Assembly: GCA_022511205.1 (NCBI GenBank)
Contig: JAFLRY010000011.1
Location: 1-50,899 of the forward strand
DNA: 50,899 bases
Origin: Eubacterium sp.
GTDB taxonomy: Bacteria; Bacillota; Clostridia; Oscillospirales; Acutalibacteraceae
Reading direction: 5' to 3'
The notes under the pieces were generated by a model that was not told the DNA's origin, did no database searches, and saw only the letters and a list, made by a program, of their open reading frames with translations. Numbering within the stretch: the first letter of the stretch is position 1; every line of letters starts with the position of its first letter. The translations under genes were made by a program, and so were the position numbers. Shown here piece after piece: positions 34,753-41,827 of the stretch.

Positions 34753-36504
34753 ATGGATATATCAACAGCAAACAGACTTTTTGAATACCGAAAAGCATAC
34801 GGGTATTCACAGGAGGAGCTTGCCGAAAAGATAGGCGTATCACGGCAGGCGATCTCTAAATGGGAGCGCTCCGAGAGTAGCCCTGATACGGATAACCTGA
34901 TCGCTTTATCAAAGCTTTACGGCGTTACTATTGACGAACTTTTAAACGGAAATGAAAAGCCTAAAAAAGTAATGAATAACGAAAACGTATCTGATGAAAG
35001 CGTTGAGAATGCCGACCCCTCCGCCGAAGCCCCGAAAACCGATAATATTCATATCGGCTGGGACGGTATCCACGTTGAATCTAAAAACGGCGATAAAGTC
35101 CATATCGGCGGCGGCCACGGAGTTCACGTTGAAACCGGTGACGAAAGCTGGAAAAGCTATTACGCCGATGACAAACGCAAGATCCACCCGAAAAGACCGC
35201 CGAGAGATCCGGTGCTTCACGCAGCGCTTCCGATAGTATTAATTATCGTTTATCTGATTCTTGGCTTTACGTTTTCCCGCGGCTGGGCTGTGGGCTGGAT
35301 AGTATTCCTGCTCATTCCCATTATTGAAACGGGAATAGCGGCTTTCAAATATAAGAACCCCGCCTATTTCGCGTACCCCGTGCTTGCCGCCGGGCTATTC
35401 CTTACGAGCGGAATGGTTTTCCACGTTTGGCACCCAACATGGATCATTTTCTTAACGATCCCCCTCTACTATCTGGTGTGTGACGCGTACAGGAAAACCA
35501 AGCAGCTTAAAGAGGACGATTATTCCCGGAACCCGCAAAACTCAAACGGAACGTATTTTCAGCCTGACGGAACAAGCTATTCCGAGCCGACCCGCGGCTA
35601 CGGAAACAATGTTGCAAGAGTTATAATCATCGTCGTATGCGCGATAACTATAATTGCAGTAGTGGCGATCATCTGCACATTCAGCTGGCTTGGCGGCGTA
35701 TCAGGCAACGGCTTTATTTCCGGAATCGTTGATATCGTAGACAGCGCCGTGGGCAATTCAAACTGGAGCTACGATAACTGGGAAGCGTACACCGTTGGAA
35801 ACGGAGAGGTAATTCCTCAGGGCATAACGCAGCTCTCCGTTGACTGGATAAACGGCAACGTTACCGCCCAGTATTATGACGGTGATACGATCGCCTTTTC
35901 CGAACCGGAGCAGGAGAACTCCGATCATCAGCTCCGCTGGCTTGTGGTTGGCAACGAGCTGAAAATCAAATTCTGCAAATCGGGGCTCAAATGGCAAAAT
36001 AATAACCATTTTTACAATAAGGATCTAACGATCTATCTGCCAAACGGATTCAACCCCAATGAAATAGGTATTGATACGGTTTCGGCAAATATTGATATAA
36101 ATGGTATAAAGGCTAGTGGAATTGATATAGATACCGTGAGCGGAAATATCAATGTTCGCGGAGAATTTGCGGAGATCGACGCGGATACGGTAAGCGGGAA
36201 TATCATCGCTGACGGATCGTTCGCCAGCATATCTGCTGACGCGGTAAGCGGCCATGGGGATATAACTGCCCGCAATAAACCAAATAAAATGGAGCTTGAA
36301 ACTGTGAGCGGATTTTTCAAAGTAACCGTTCCTGAGGATATCAGCGGCTTTACAGTTACTTATGACACAGTTTCCGGCAACGCGTCAGTAAGGGATTTTG
36401 AAGTAAAAATACCTGAAAAACGAATGATCGTTTACGGTGACGGTAGTGCGCGGATAGATTTTGAATCCGTAAGCGGTAATCTTGAAATCAAAAAAGCGAG
36501 TTAA
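34753..36504 (+). CDS. membrane-bound XRE-family regulator with external DUF4097 repeat domain
   Basis: A 583-residue protein. An N-terminal XRE helix-turn-helix (8-65: YSQEELAEKIGVSRQAISKWERSE) is followed by a Gly/His linker with two similar blocks (HIGWDGIHVE and HIGGGHGVHVE), four membrane helices (about 155-250), a further helix (about 290-315), and a C-terminal DUF4097-like domain from about 340. The last 150 residues contain seven copies of D/E-x-VSGN-type turns, expected to stack into a beta-helix outside the membrane. It could be a one-piece sensor linking an envelope signal to transcription. GAGGTGAT precedes ATG 34753. Confidence 0.85.
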   Translation: MDISTANRLFEYRKAYGYSQEELAEKIGVSRQAISKWERSESSPDTDNLIALSKLYGVTIDELLNGNEKPKKVMNNENVSDESVENADPSAEAPKTDNIHIGWDGIHVESKNGDKVHIGGGHGVHVETGDESWKSYYADDKRKIHPKRPPRDPVLHAALPIVLIIVYLILGFTFSRGWAVGWIVFLLIPIIETGIAAFKYKNPAYFAYPVLAAGLFLTSGMVFHVWHPTWIIFLTIPLYYLVCDAYRKTKQLKEDDYSRNPQNSNGTYFQPDGTSYSEPTRGYGNNVARVIIIVVCAITIIAVVAIICTFSWLGGVSGNGFISGIVDIVDSAVGNSNWSYDNWEAYTVGNGEVIPQGITQLSVDWINGNVTAQYYDGDTIAFSEPEQENSDHQLRWLVVGNELKIKFCKSGLKWQNNNHFYNKDLTIYLPNGFNPNEIGIDTVSANIDINGIKASGIDIDTVSGNINVRGEFAEIDADTVSGNIIADGSFASISADAVSGHGDITARNKPNKMELETVSGFFKVTVPEDISGFTVTYDTVSGNASVRDFEVKIPEKRMIVYGDGSARIDFESVSGNLEIKKAS

Positions 36505-36517
36505 TAGAACCTATAAA

Positions 36518-36556
36518 AAAGACCGAAAGGCAACTGTGAACTGCCTCTCGGTCTTT
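36518..36556. terminator. bidirectional terminator between the XRE gene and the ABC operon
   Basis: AAAGACCGA-a-AGGCA / TGCCT-c-TCGGTCTTT with a 9-nt loop. On minus it is followed by TTTTTTATAG, an ideal tail for the ABC operon; it also serves the plus-strand gene. Confidence 0.9.
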
Positions 36557-36567
36557 ACATTTATTTC

Positions 36568-37371
36568 TTATTCCTCAGATGAAAGTATCATTCGGTCGTT
36601 ATCAAGCTCGCTGCCGCTGGTGATCTTGAATTTCTCCAGCAGATCCTTAGTGGTGAGCTTTTTCTTTTCCTCACCGCTGACGTCGTAGATGATCTTGCCG
36701 TCGTTCATCATAATGAGCCTGTTGCCGATTGCGATAGCGTCCTTCATATTATGCGTGATCATAATGGTTGTAAGATTATCTTTCGCAACGATCTCCTGTG
36801 TGAGCTCCAACACCTTCGCCGCAGTCTTGGGATCAAGCGCGGCAGTGTGTTCGTCAAGCAAAAGCAGCTTCGGCTTTTTCAGCGTTGCCATCAGCAGCGT
36901 TATCGCCTGACGCTGACCGCCCGAGAGCAGCCCTACCTTTGAGGTGATTCTCGTTTCAAGCCCCAAATCAAGGGATCTGAGAAGCTCAACATACTCCGCC
37001 TTTTCTTTTTTCCTTACGCCGGGGCGGAGTGTTCTTGCCTTTCCTCTGCGGGAAGCAAGGGCAAGGTTTTCAAGTATCTGCATATCCGCGGCAGTACCCG
37101 TCATAGGATCCTGGAAAACTCTGCCGAGAAATTTTGCTCTTTTGTATTCGGGAAGCTTGGTAACATCCTCACCGTCTATGGTGATCGTGCCGCAATCCAC
37201 GGGATAAACGCCCGCGATCATATTGAGCATCGTTGATTTACCCGCGCCGTTGCCGCCGATAACGGTTACGAAATCGCCCTCGTTGAGGGTGAGATCAATG
37301 CCGTTGAGGGCTTTCTTTTCGTTTACGGTTCCGGGGTTAAAGGTTTTGTAAACTCCCTTTATCTCAAGCAT
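36568..37371 (-). CDS. ABC transporter ATP-binding protein, TrpXYZ-like
   Basis: A 267-residue ATPase: Walker A GGNGAGKST (about 39-47), Q-loop VFQDPMTGTAADM, signature LSGGQRQAITLLMA, Walker B LLLLDEHTAALDP, H-loop TTIMITHNMKDA. It powers import with the permease and lipoprotein encoded upstream. ATG 37371 was chosen (MLEIKGVYKTF) with GGAGGTG 7 nt upstream, overlapping the permease end by 8 bp. Last gene of the operon. Confidence 0.93.
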   Translation of the reverse strand: MLEIKGVYKTFNPGTVNEKKALNGIDLTLNEGDFVTVIGGNGAGKSTMLNMIAGVYPVDCGTITIDGEDVTKLPEYKRAKFLGRVFQDPMTGTAADMQILENLALASRRGKARTLRPGVRKKEKAEYVELLRSLDLGLETRITSKVGLLSGGQRQAITLLMATLKKPKLLLLDEHTAALDPKTAAKVLELTQEIVAKDNLTTIMITHNMKDAIAIGNRLIMMNDGKIIYDVSGEEKKKLTTKDLLEKFKITSGSELDNDRMILSSEE

Positions 37372-38272
37372 TCTCAGCACCTCCCTCAACTCTCTTTACT
37401 CTTTTGGCCGCTATTTTATTTTTCCAGAACGGAACACCGAGGAAAAGCGCAACGACTAACGCGGTGAAAAGCTTCAAATCATTTGACGGCAAACCGAGAG
37501 AAACAACGAATGTAACCGCAATATAATAGATTATTCCGCCGATGACCACAGAAGTGAGCCTGAGCGCAAAATTCTTAAAGATCTTGCCGAAAATGACCTC
37601 GCCGATAATTACAGCCGCAAGTCCCGTAACTATAGCGCCTCTGCTCATACTTACGTCCGCATAGCCCTGATACTGAGCCAAAAGCGCGCCTGAAAGGGCA
37701 ACTATTCCGTTTGAAAGCACCAGCGCGATGATCGCGTTAACGTTTGTGTTTATACCGTTTGCTTTAGCCATATTCTTATTGTTTCCCGTGGCGCGGATCG
37801 AGTGTCCCATTTCCGTGCCGAAGAACCAATAAAGAGCAGCGATAATAACGGCGGTAATTATTAAACCGGCAATGATAGACGGTTTAACGTTTCTCATACT
37901 CATTATCAGATTATAACTGTCAACGCTTATTCCCTGATTTGATTTGCCGACAATATCAAGGAATACGGAATACAGACCGATCTGCGTAAGAATTCCCGAA
38001 AGGATCGGCGGTATTCCAAACAGTGTGTAAAAAATTCCGGTGGCGAGTCCGCAAAGACAGCCGCAAATAAAAGCCATCAGCATCGATACGTAAATATTCA
38101 TACCGGTCAAAGCGCAGGTTACGAAAACCGCGCCGCCTGCCGCCATAGAGCCGTCTACCGTAAGATCGGCAAAATCAAGTATACGGTAAGTTATGTAAAC
38201 GCCTATCGCCATTATTCCCCATACGATGCCCAAGGCTACCGCGCCGGGAAGGGAGTTAAAAAACGCAAGCAT
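37364..38272 (-). CDS. ABC transporter permease, TrpXYZ-like
   Basis: A 302-residue, roughly nine-helix permease of the branched-chain-type (BPD_transp_2) fold, with LDFADLTVDGSMAAGGAVF (a hallmark of this subfamily) and NKNMAKANGINTN. GGAGGAG precedes ATG 38272. Between it and the lipoprotein gene lies a terminator-like hairpin, which probably makes the binding protein more abundant than the membrane parts. Confidence 0.92.
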   Translation of the reverse strand: MLAFFNSLPGAVALGIVWGIMAIGVYITYRILDFADLTVDGSMAAGGAVFVTCALTGMNIYVSMLMAFICGCLCGLATGIFYTLFGIPPILSGILTQIGLYSVFLDIVGKSNQGISVDSYNLIMSMRNVKPSIIAGLIITAVIIAALYWFFGTEMGHSIRATGNNKNMAKANGINTNVNAIIALVLSNGIVALSGALLAQYQGYADVSMSRGAIVTGLAAVIIGEVIFGKIFKNFALRLTSVVIGGIIYYIAVTFVVSLGLPSNDLKLFTALVVALFLGVPFWKNKIAAKRVKRVEGGAENA

Positions 38273-38297
38273 AGTTACTCCTCCATTGAAAAAGAAA

Positions 38298-38320
38298 GGC
38301 GATAAGCGTAACTTATCGCC
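38298..38320 (-). terminator. intercistronic terminator-like hairpin in the ABC operon
   Basis: GGCGATAAG / CTTATCGCC perfect 9-bp stem, loop of 5, followed on minus by TTTCTTTTT. It lies between the binding-protein and permease genes, so read-through should be partial. Confidence 0.65.
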
Positions 38321-38341
38321 CTTATGATTTTTATTGCTTAA

Positions 38342-39328
38342 TTATTCTGCGGGAATTGCTACGTATTCTTCAGAAACCTCAATTCCAAGCTCAGCACAGA
38401 TCTCGGGATTATATTCCTTGGTGAATTTGGGAGCATATTCGATAGGCATTGCAGCGGGATCTTTCCCCTCTAAGAGGATCTCAGCCGCCATTTGACCTGC
38501 CTTGTAGCCGATATCATAATAGTTAATTGAAAGGGTTACAATACCGCAGCCTCTGCAGATACCCTCTTCGCCTGCGAATACAGGGCACTTGGCGGGTCTT
38601 GCAACAGCATCGATAATATCGGTGGCCTTTGCGGCAGCGTTATCGGTGGGAATGTAAAGAGCCTCGTTTTCGGCAACAGCCTTCTGGGTGATGGCCTGAA
38701 GCTCGGTGGACTCAGCAAATGAATATACGTTAACCTCAATTCCCATCTCTTTAAGATATTTGCTGACTTCATCTACCTGATACTGAGAGTTGTCCTCTCT
38801 TGAGCAATAAATGATACCAACCGTTCTGATATCGTCTAAAACCTCCGGAATCATAGCCGCCTGCTGATCAAGCGGAGGAAGATCTGACGTACCGGTTACG
38901 TTGATGCCGGTTTTGCCTTCATCAAGCGTTCTGTTAAGCGCAACGCCGTATTCAGTGATAGCGGTGGCAACGATCGGGATCTGATCGGTTGCTGAAGAAG
39001 CAGTCTGAAGCGCGGGCGTAGCGATAGCCAGCATGAGATCAACACCCTTTGAAACGAACTGGTTGATGATCGTTGTGCAGTTTCCTGAATCCTCCTGAGC
39101 GTTCTGAGGATCGATCTTAACGTTTTCCTGACCGATCTTGTCATAGATAGCGGCAACAAAGCCCTGCTGCGCCGCATCAAGCGCGGGATGCTCAACCCAC
39201 TGGCAGATACCGATCGTATAAATCTTCTCGCCGGTCTCCGGCTTCTGCGTTGAGCAAGCGGCAAATATCGTGCCTGCAAGAACAACTACAAGACAAATCG
39301 CAATAATTGCTTTTAATGATTTTTTCAT
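38342..39328 (-). CDS. ABC transporter substrate-binding lipoprotein, ABC_sub_bind/TrpX-like
   Basis: A 328-residue lipoprotein with a signal peptide and lipobox (FAAC, lipidated Cys about residue 24). The mature domain matches the ABC_sub_bind family (YTIGICQWVEHPALDAAQQGFVAAI, AQEDSGNCTTIINQFVSKGVDLMLAIATPALQTA, VGIIYCSREDNSQYQ, and FAGEEGICRGCGIVTLSINYYDIGYKAGQMAAEIL). In streptococci such systems import tryptophan. The neighbouring DAHP synthase fits an aromatic amino acid, but the substrate is not proven. ATG 39328 was chosen with AAGGGA upstream. Confidence 0.92.
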   Translation of the reverse strand: MKKSLKAIIAICLVVVLAGTIFAACSTQKPETGEKIYTIGICQWVEHPALDAAQQGFVAAIYDKIGQENVKIDPQNAQEDSGNCTTIINQFVSKGVDLMLAIATPALQTASSATDQIPIVATAITEYGVALNRTLDEGKTGINVTGTSDLPPLDQQAAMIPEVLDDIRTVGIIYCSREDNSQYQVDEVSKYLKEMGIEVNVYSFAESTELQAITQKAVAENEALYIPTDNAAAKATDIIDAVARPAKCPVFAGEEGICRGCGIVTLSINYYDIGYKAGQMAAEILLEGKDPAAMPIEYAPKFTKEYNPEICAELGIEVSEEYVAIPAE

Positions 39329-39355
39329 GTTTTTTCCCTTCTGTATTATGTATTT

Positions 39356-39381
39356 CACTTCCGCTTTAAAGCGCTGAAGCG
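39356..39381. repeat. CGCTTTAAAGCG palindrome in the ABC operon leader
   Basis: A perfect 12-bp palindrome (39362-39373) nested in CACTTC/GAAGCG arms, just downstream of the predicted transcription start. A related doubled motif precedes the aldolase gene at 41708-41737. It could be an operator or an RNA hairpin. Confidence 0.55.
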
Positions 39382-39394
39382 ATTTGATAAAAAT

Positions 39395-39423
39395 ATATTA
39401 ACACATATAAAAAGGGCTGTCAA
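39395..39423 (-). promoter_or_regulatory. sigma-A promoter of the ABC operon
   Basis: TTGACA (39418-39423), 17 bp, TAATAT (39395-39400) with TGT before it. The -35 overlaps the terminator stem of the DAHP synthase gene. Confidence 0.8.
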
Positions 39424-39451
39424 ACAAAATCCTTTGAAAGACAGCCTTTTT
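39409..39451 (-). terminator. terminator of the DAHP synthase gene
   Basis: GGCTGTC / GACAGCC stem extended by A5/T5 (39409-39421, 39440-39451), 18-nt loop, and CCTTTTTAT on minus. Confidence 0.85.
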
Positions 39452-39538
39452 GTAATTTTTCACTAATTGAATGATTACTCATTTGTGCATATTGGGCATA
39501 TTTGAGCTAAAAAACGGACTCAATCGCTTGCTCCTGCT

Positions 39539-40573
39539 TTACAACTGAGAAGCAACCGTATATATCAGCTTCTTCGAATCCTCCCAGCCGAGGCAGGGAT
39601 CGGTAATGGACTTGCCGTAAACACCATCCTCGATCTTCTGGCAGCCCTCTTCGATATAGGATTCTATCATAAAGCCCTTCACGAAGCGCTTGATATCTCC
39701 GTTGTGGCGCATGGAATGGAGTACCTCGTTGGCGATCCTCGTCTGCTCGTAATACTTCTTGCCGCTGTTGGAGTGGTTGGTATCAATAATAACGGCGGGA
39801 TTCTTATATTTTTCATCAGCGGCATACATATTATAAAGGGTAATAAGATCCTCGTAATGGTAGTTCGGGTGGCAGATGCCGTGCTTGTCAACGCCGCCGC
39901 GCAGGATCGCGTGGGCAAGCTCGTTGCCCTTTGATTCAACCTCCCAGCCGCGGTAAATAAAGGTATGCCCGCCCTGCGCCGCCATAATGGCATTGAGCAT
40001 AACGCCGTAATCGCCGCTGGTGCCGTTTTTCATTCCGCAGGGCACGTCCATTCCGCTGGCTGTGAGGCGGTGATCCTGGTTTTCAACGCTTCTCGCGCCC
40101 ACCGCAACGTAGGAAAGCAAGTCGCTCAGATAGCGATAATTTGAGGGATAGAGCATTTCATCGGCGCAGGTAAGTCCCGTCTGCTCTATAGCCTTAGAAT
40201 GAAGCGAGCGCACGGCAATAATACCGTCGTACATATCGGGAACGCCGTCCGGATCCGGCTGATGCATCATACCCTTGTAGCCCGCGCCTGTGGTGCGTGG
40301 CTTGCCTGTGTATATGCGCGGGATGATTATAAGCTTGTCCGCAACCTCCTTTTGCACATCGGCAAGGCGATTCACGTAATCCAGCACGCTCTCCTCCCTA
40401 TCTGCCGAGCAAGGGCCGATTATCATCAAAAGCTTATCGCTCTCGCCCTTGAAAACCTTGGCTATCTCCGCGTCACGCTGTTCCTTAACTTTTTTCGCGT
40501 TATCACTGAGGGGGAAAAGCTCTTTTACCTCCTTGGGGATCGGCAGCTTGCGCACGAATTGCATATTTTTCAT
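39539..40573 (-). CDS. aroF: 3-deoxy-7-phosphoheptulonate (DAHP) synthase, type I
   Basis: A 344-residue enzyme condensing PEP and erythrose-4-phosphate, the first step of the shikimate pathway. It is the AroF/G/H-like class: LPIPKEVKELFPL, IIGPCSADREES (C55, metal ligand), PRTTGAGYKGMMHQPDPDGVPDMYDGI, NGTSGDYGVMLNA, DTNHSNSGKKYYEQ and the C-terminal GKSITDPCLGWEDS. ATG 40573 was chosen (MKNMQFVRK), matching family length; the upstream TTG/ATG starts give an unrelated tail. It is single-gene, with its own promoter and terminator. No regulatory domain is fused. The symbol is by class only. Confidence 0.94.
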   Translation of the reverse strand: MKNMQFVRKLPIPKEVKELFPLSDNAKKVKEQRDAEIAKVFKGESDKLLMIIGPCSADREESVLDYVNRLADVQKEVADKLIIIPRIYTGKPRTTGAGYKGMMHQPDPDGVPDMYDGIIAVRSLHSKAIEQTGLTCADEMLYPSNYRYLSDLLSYVAVGARSVENQDHRLTASGMDVPCGMKNGTSGDYGVMLNAIMAAQGGHTFIYRGWEVESKGNELAHAILRGGVDKHGICHPNYHYEDLITLYNMYAADEKYKNPAVIIDTNHSNSGKKYYEQTRIANEVLHSMRHNGDIKRFVKGFMIESYIEEGCQKIEDGVYGKSITDPCLGWEDSKKLIYTVASQL

Positions 40574-40628
40574 TGAATTATCTTCCGTGATCACCATATC
40601 TATACACCACAATCCATATTTTTGTTAC

Positions 40629-40657
40629 ATTGTAATAAATTATTTTTTAATTGTCAA
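40629..40657 (-). promoter_or_regulatory. sigma-A promoter of the DAHP synthase gene
   Basis: TTGACA (40652-40657), 17 bp, TACAAT (40629-40634), right behind the T-run of the aldolase terminator. No T-box or leader peptide is visible in the roughly 50-nt leader. Confidence 0.8.
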
Positions 40658-40689
40658 ACAAAAACGGCTTCCGCGCGTAACGAAAGCCG
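40658..40689 (-). terminator. terminator of the aldolase gene
   Basis: CGGCTTTCG / CGGAAGCCG on minus (9 bp, one G-U), 7-nt loop, then TTTTTGTTTG. The -35 of the next gene begins within a few bases. Confidence 0.85.
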
Positions 40690-40697
40690 CAAACGTT

Positions 40698-41651
40698 TTA
40701 GAAATTTTCAAGAAGCGAAGTGTAAAACTCACTGTAATCACTGCGTTTATCGGCTGTAAATGCCATGGCCTCTTTCGGGTGTCGGTTGAGCTGACCTGTA
40801 AGCATATACTGGATATCATAGCCCCAAACAACGCCGCTCGCTTTCAGCGGAAGCATATAATTCTCGATGAAGGATAACAGCGGGAATAAATTATATTTGG
40901 GATTTTTGAGGAAGCCGAGAAGCAGCTCCATAGCGCAGTTGCCCGCTCCTCTGCCCATGGCGGAAGCCGTGGCGTCAAGATACGAAACGCCGTAGGACAT
41001 TGTTTCAATCGTATTGGCAAAGGCCAGATTCTGGTTATTGTGCGCGTGGAAGCCTATCGCCTTCCCGTATTTTTCGCCGTATTCAAGATATTTCTTTGCA
41101 AGCGTACCCGCATTTTCGGGATAAAAAGAGCCGTAGGAATCAACGAGATAGATAACATCAACGCTGCTTTGACCGAGCATTTCAAGCGCCGCCTCGATCT
41201 GATCGCTGTTTGCCTGGCTCGCCGCCATAATGTTACAGCTGGTCTCGTAGCCGAGCCTGTGGAAATGCTCCACCATTTCCACCGCGGCAGGGATCTGATG
41301 GATATAGCACGCCACGCGCACAAGATCTATGACAGATTCACTCTTGGGAATGAAGTCTTCCTTGAAATCGCATCTGCCAACGTCCGCCATAACGGCGATC
41401 TTCATATCGGAAACATTATCGCCCACGATGCTTCTGATATCCGCTTCATCGCAGAATTTCCATTTGCCGAATTTTTTCGGATCAAACATCTTTTTTGAGG
41501 CGCGGTAGCCGAATTCCATATAATCAACGCCGCTCTTTATATTTGCCTTATAAAGCTCGGTAACGAATTCATCTGTAAATTCAAAATTATTGCAAAGTCC
41601 GCCGTCTCTGATCGTTGCGTCAACCACCTTAACGTCTGTGCGGACAGACAT
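40698..41651 (-). CDS. DRE-TIM metallolyase (HMGL-like aldolase) of unknown substrate
   Basis: A 317-residue TIM barrel related to 4-hydroxy-2-oxovalerate aldolase and isopropylmalate/citramalate synthases. The signature VVDATIRDGG gives the metal-binding Asp and the catalytic Arg; GFHAHNNQNLAFAN supplies the two His ligands; YLDATASAMGRGAGN follows. Short for a synthase and without a regulatory or acetaldehyde-dehydrogenase-interacting region, so a free-standing retro-aldolase is likely. ATG 41651 was chosen with AAAGGG 8 nt upstream; a start 10 codons earlier is possible. It has its own perfect-consensus promoter. Confidence 0.8.
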   Translation of the reverse strand: MSVRTDVKVVDATIRDGGLCNNFEFTDEFVTELYKANIKSGVDYMEFGYRASKKMFDPKKFGKWKFCDEADIRSIVGDNVSDMKIAVMADVGRCDFKEDFIPKSESVIDLVRVACYIHQIPAAVEMVEHFHRLGYETSCNIMAASQANSDQIEAALEMLGQSSVDVIYLVDSYGSFYPENAGTLAKKYLEYGEKYGKAIGFHAHNNQNLAFANTIETMSYGVSYLDATASAMGRGAGNCAMELLLGFLKNPKYNLFPLLSFIENYMLPLKASGVVWGYDIQYMLTGQLNRHPKEAMAFTADKRSDYSEFYTSLLENF

Positions 41652-41703
41652 TAAATTACCCTTTCTGGGCGCCATTTTCATACATCTCTCTTTCAGCTTG
41701 CGA

Positions 41704-41744
41704 TTTAGCGCTTTAAAGTCCCACCACTTTAAAGCGGTTTAGCG
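41704..41744. repeat. nested repeats at the aldolase transcription start
   Basis: An inverted repeat GCGCTTTAAAGT-N6-ACTTTAAAGCGG (41708-41737; 11 of 12 pairs) is flanked by direct repeats TTTAGCG at 41704-41710 and 41738-41744. It begins right at the expected +1, as an operator or a strong 5' mRNA hairpin. It shares CGCTTTAAAG with the ABC operon leader. Confidence 0.65.
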
Positions 41745-41747
41745 TGT

Positions 41748-41776
41748 ATTATAGCAAAGTAAATTTCGTTTGTCAA
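41748..41776 (-). promoter_or_regulatory. perfect-consensus sigma-A promoter of the aldolase gene
   Basis: TTGACA (41771-41776), 17 bp, TATAAT (41748-41753) with TGC extension: a full match in both boxes. Such a strong promoter normally needs a repressor, consistent with the repeats over +1. Confidence 0.9.
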
Positions 41777-41784
41777 GCAATATA

Positions 41785-41815
41785 AATAAAAAAGAGGGGC
41801 ATTTTCGCCCCTCTT
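41785..41815 (-). terminator. terminator of the serC-serA operon
   Basis: AAGAGGGGC / GCCCCTCTT perfect 9-bp stem, loop of 6, then TTTTTTATTTATATT on minus. Confidence 0.95.
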
Positions 41816-41827
41816 AGCTAATTCAGA

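Noticed and set aside
39329-39420. T-box or tryptophan riboswitch before the ABC operon
   Set aside because: The leader is about 60 nt and lacks the specifier stem and the conserved T-box sequence; it only holds the palindrome.
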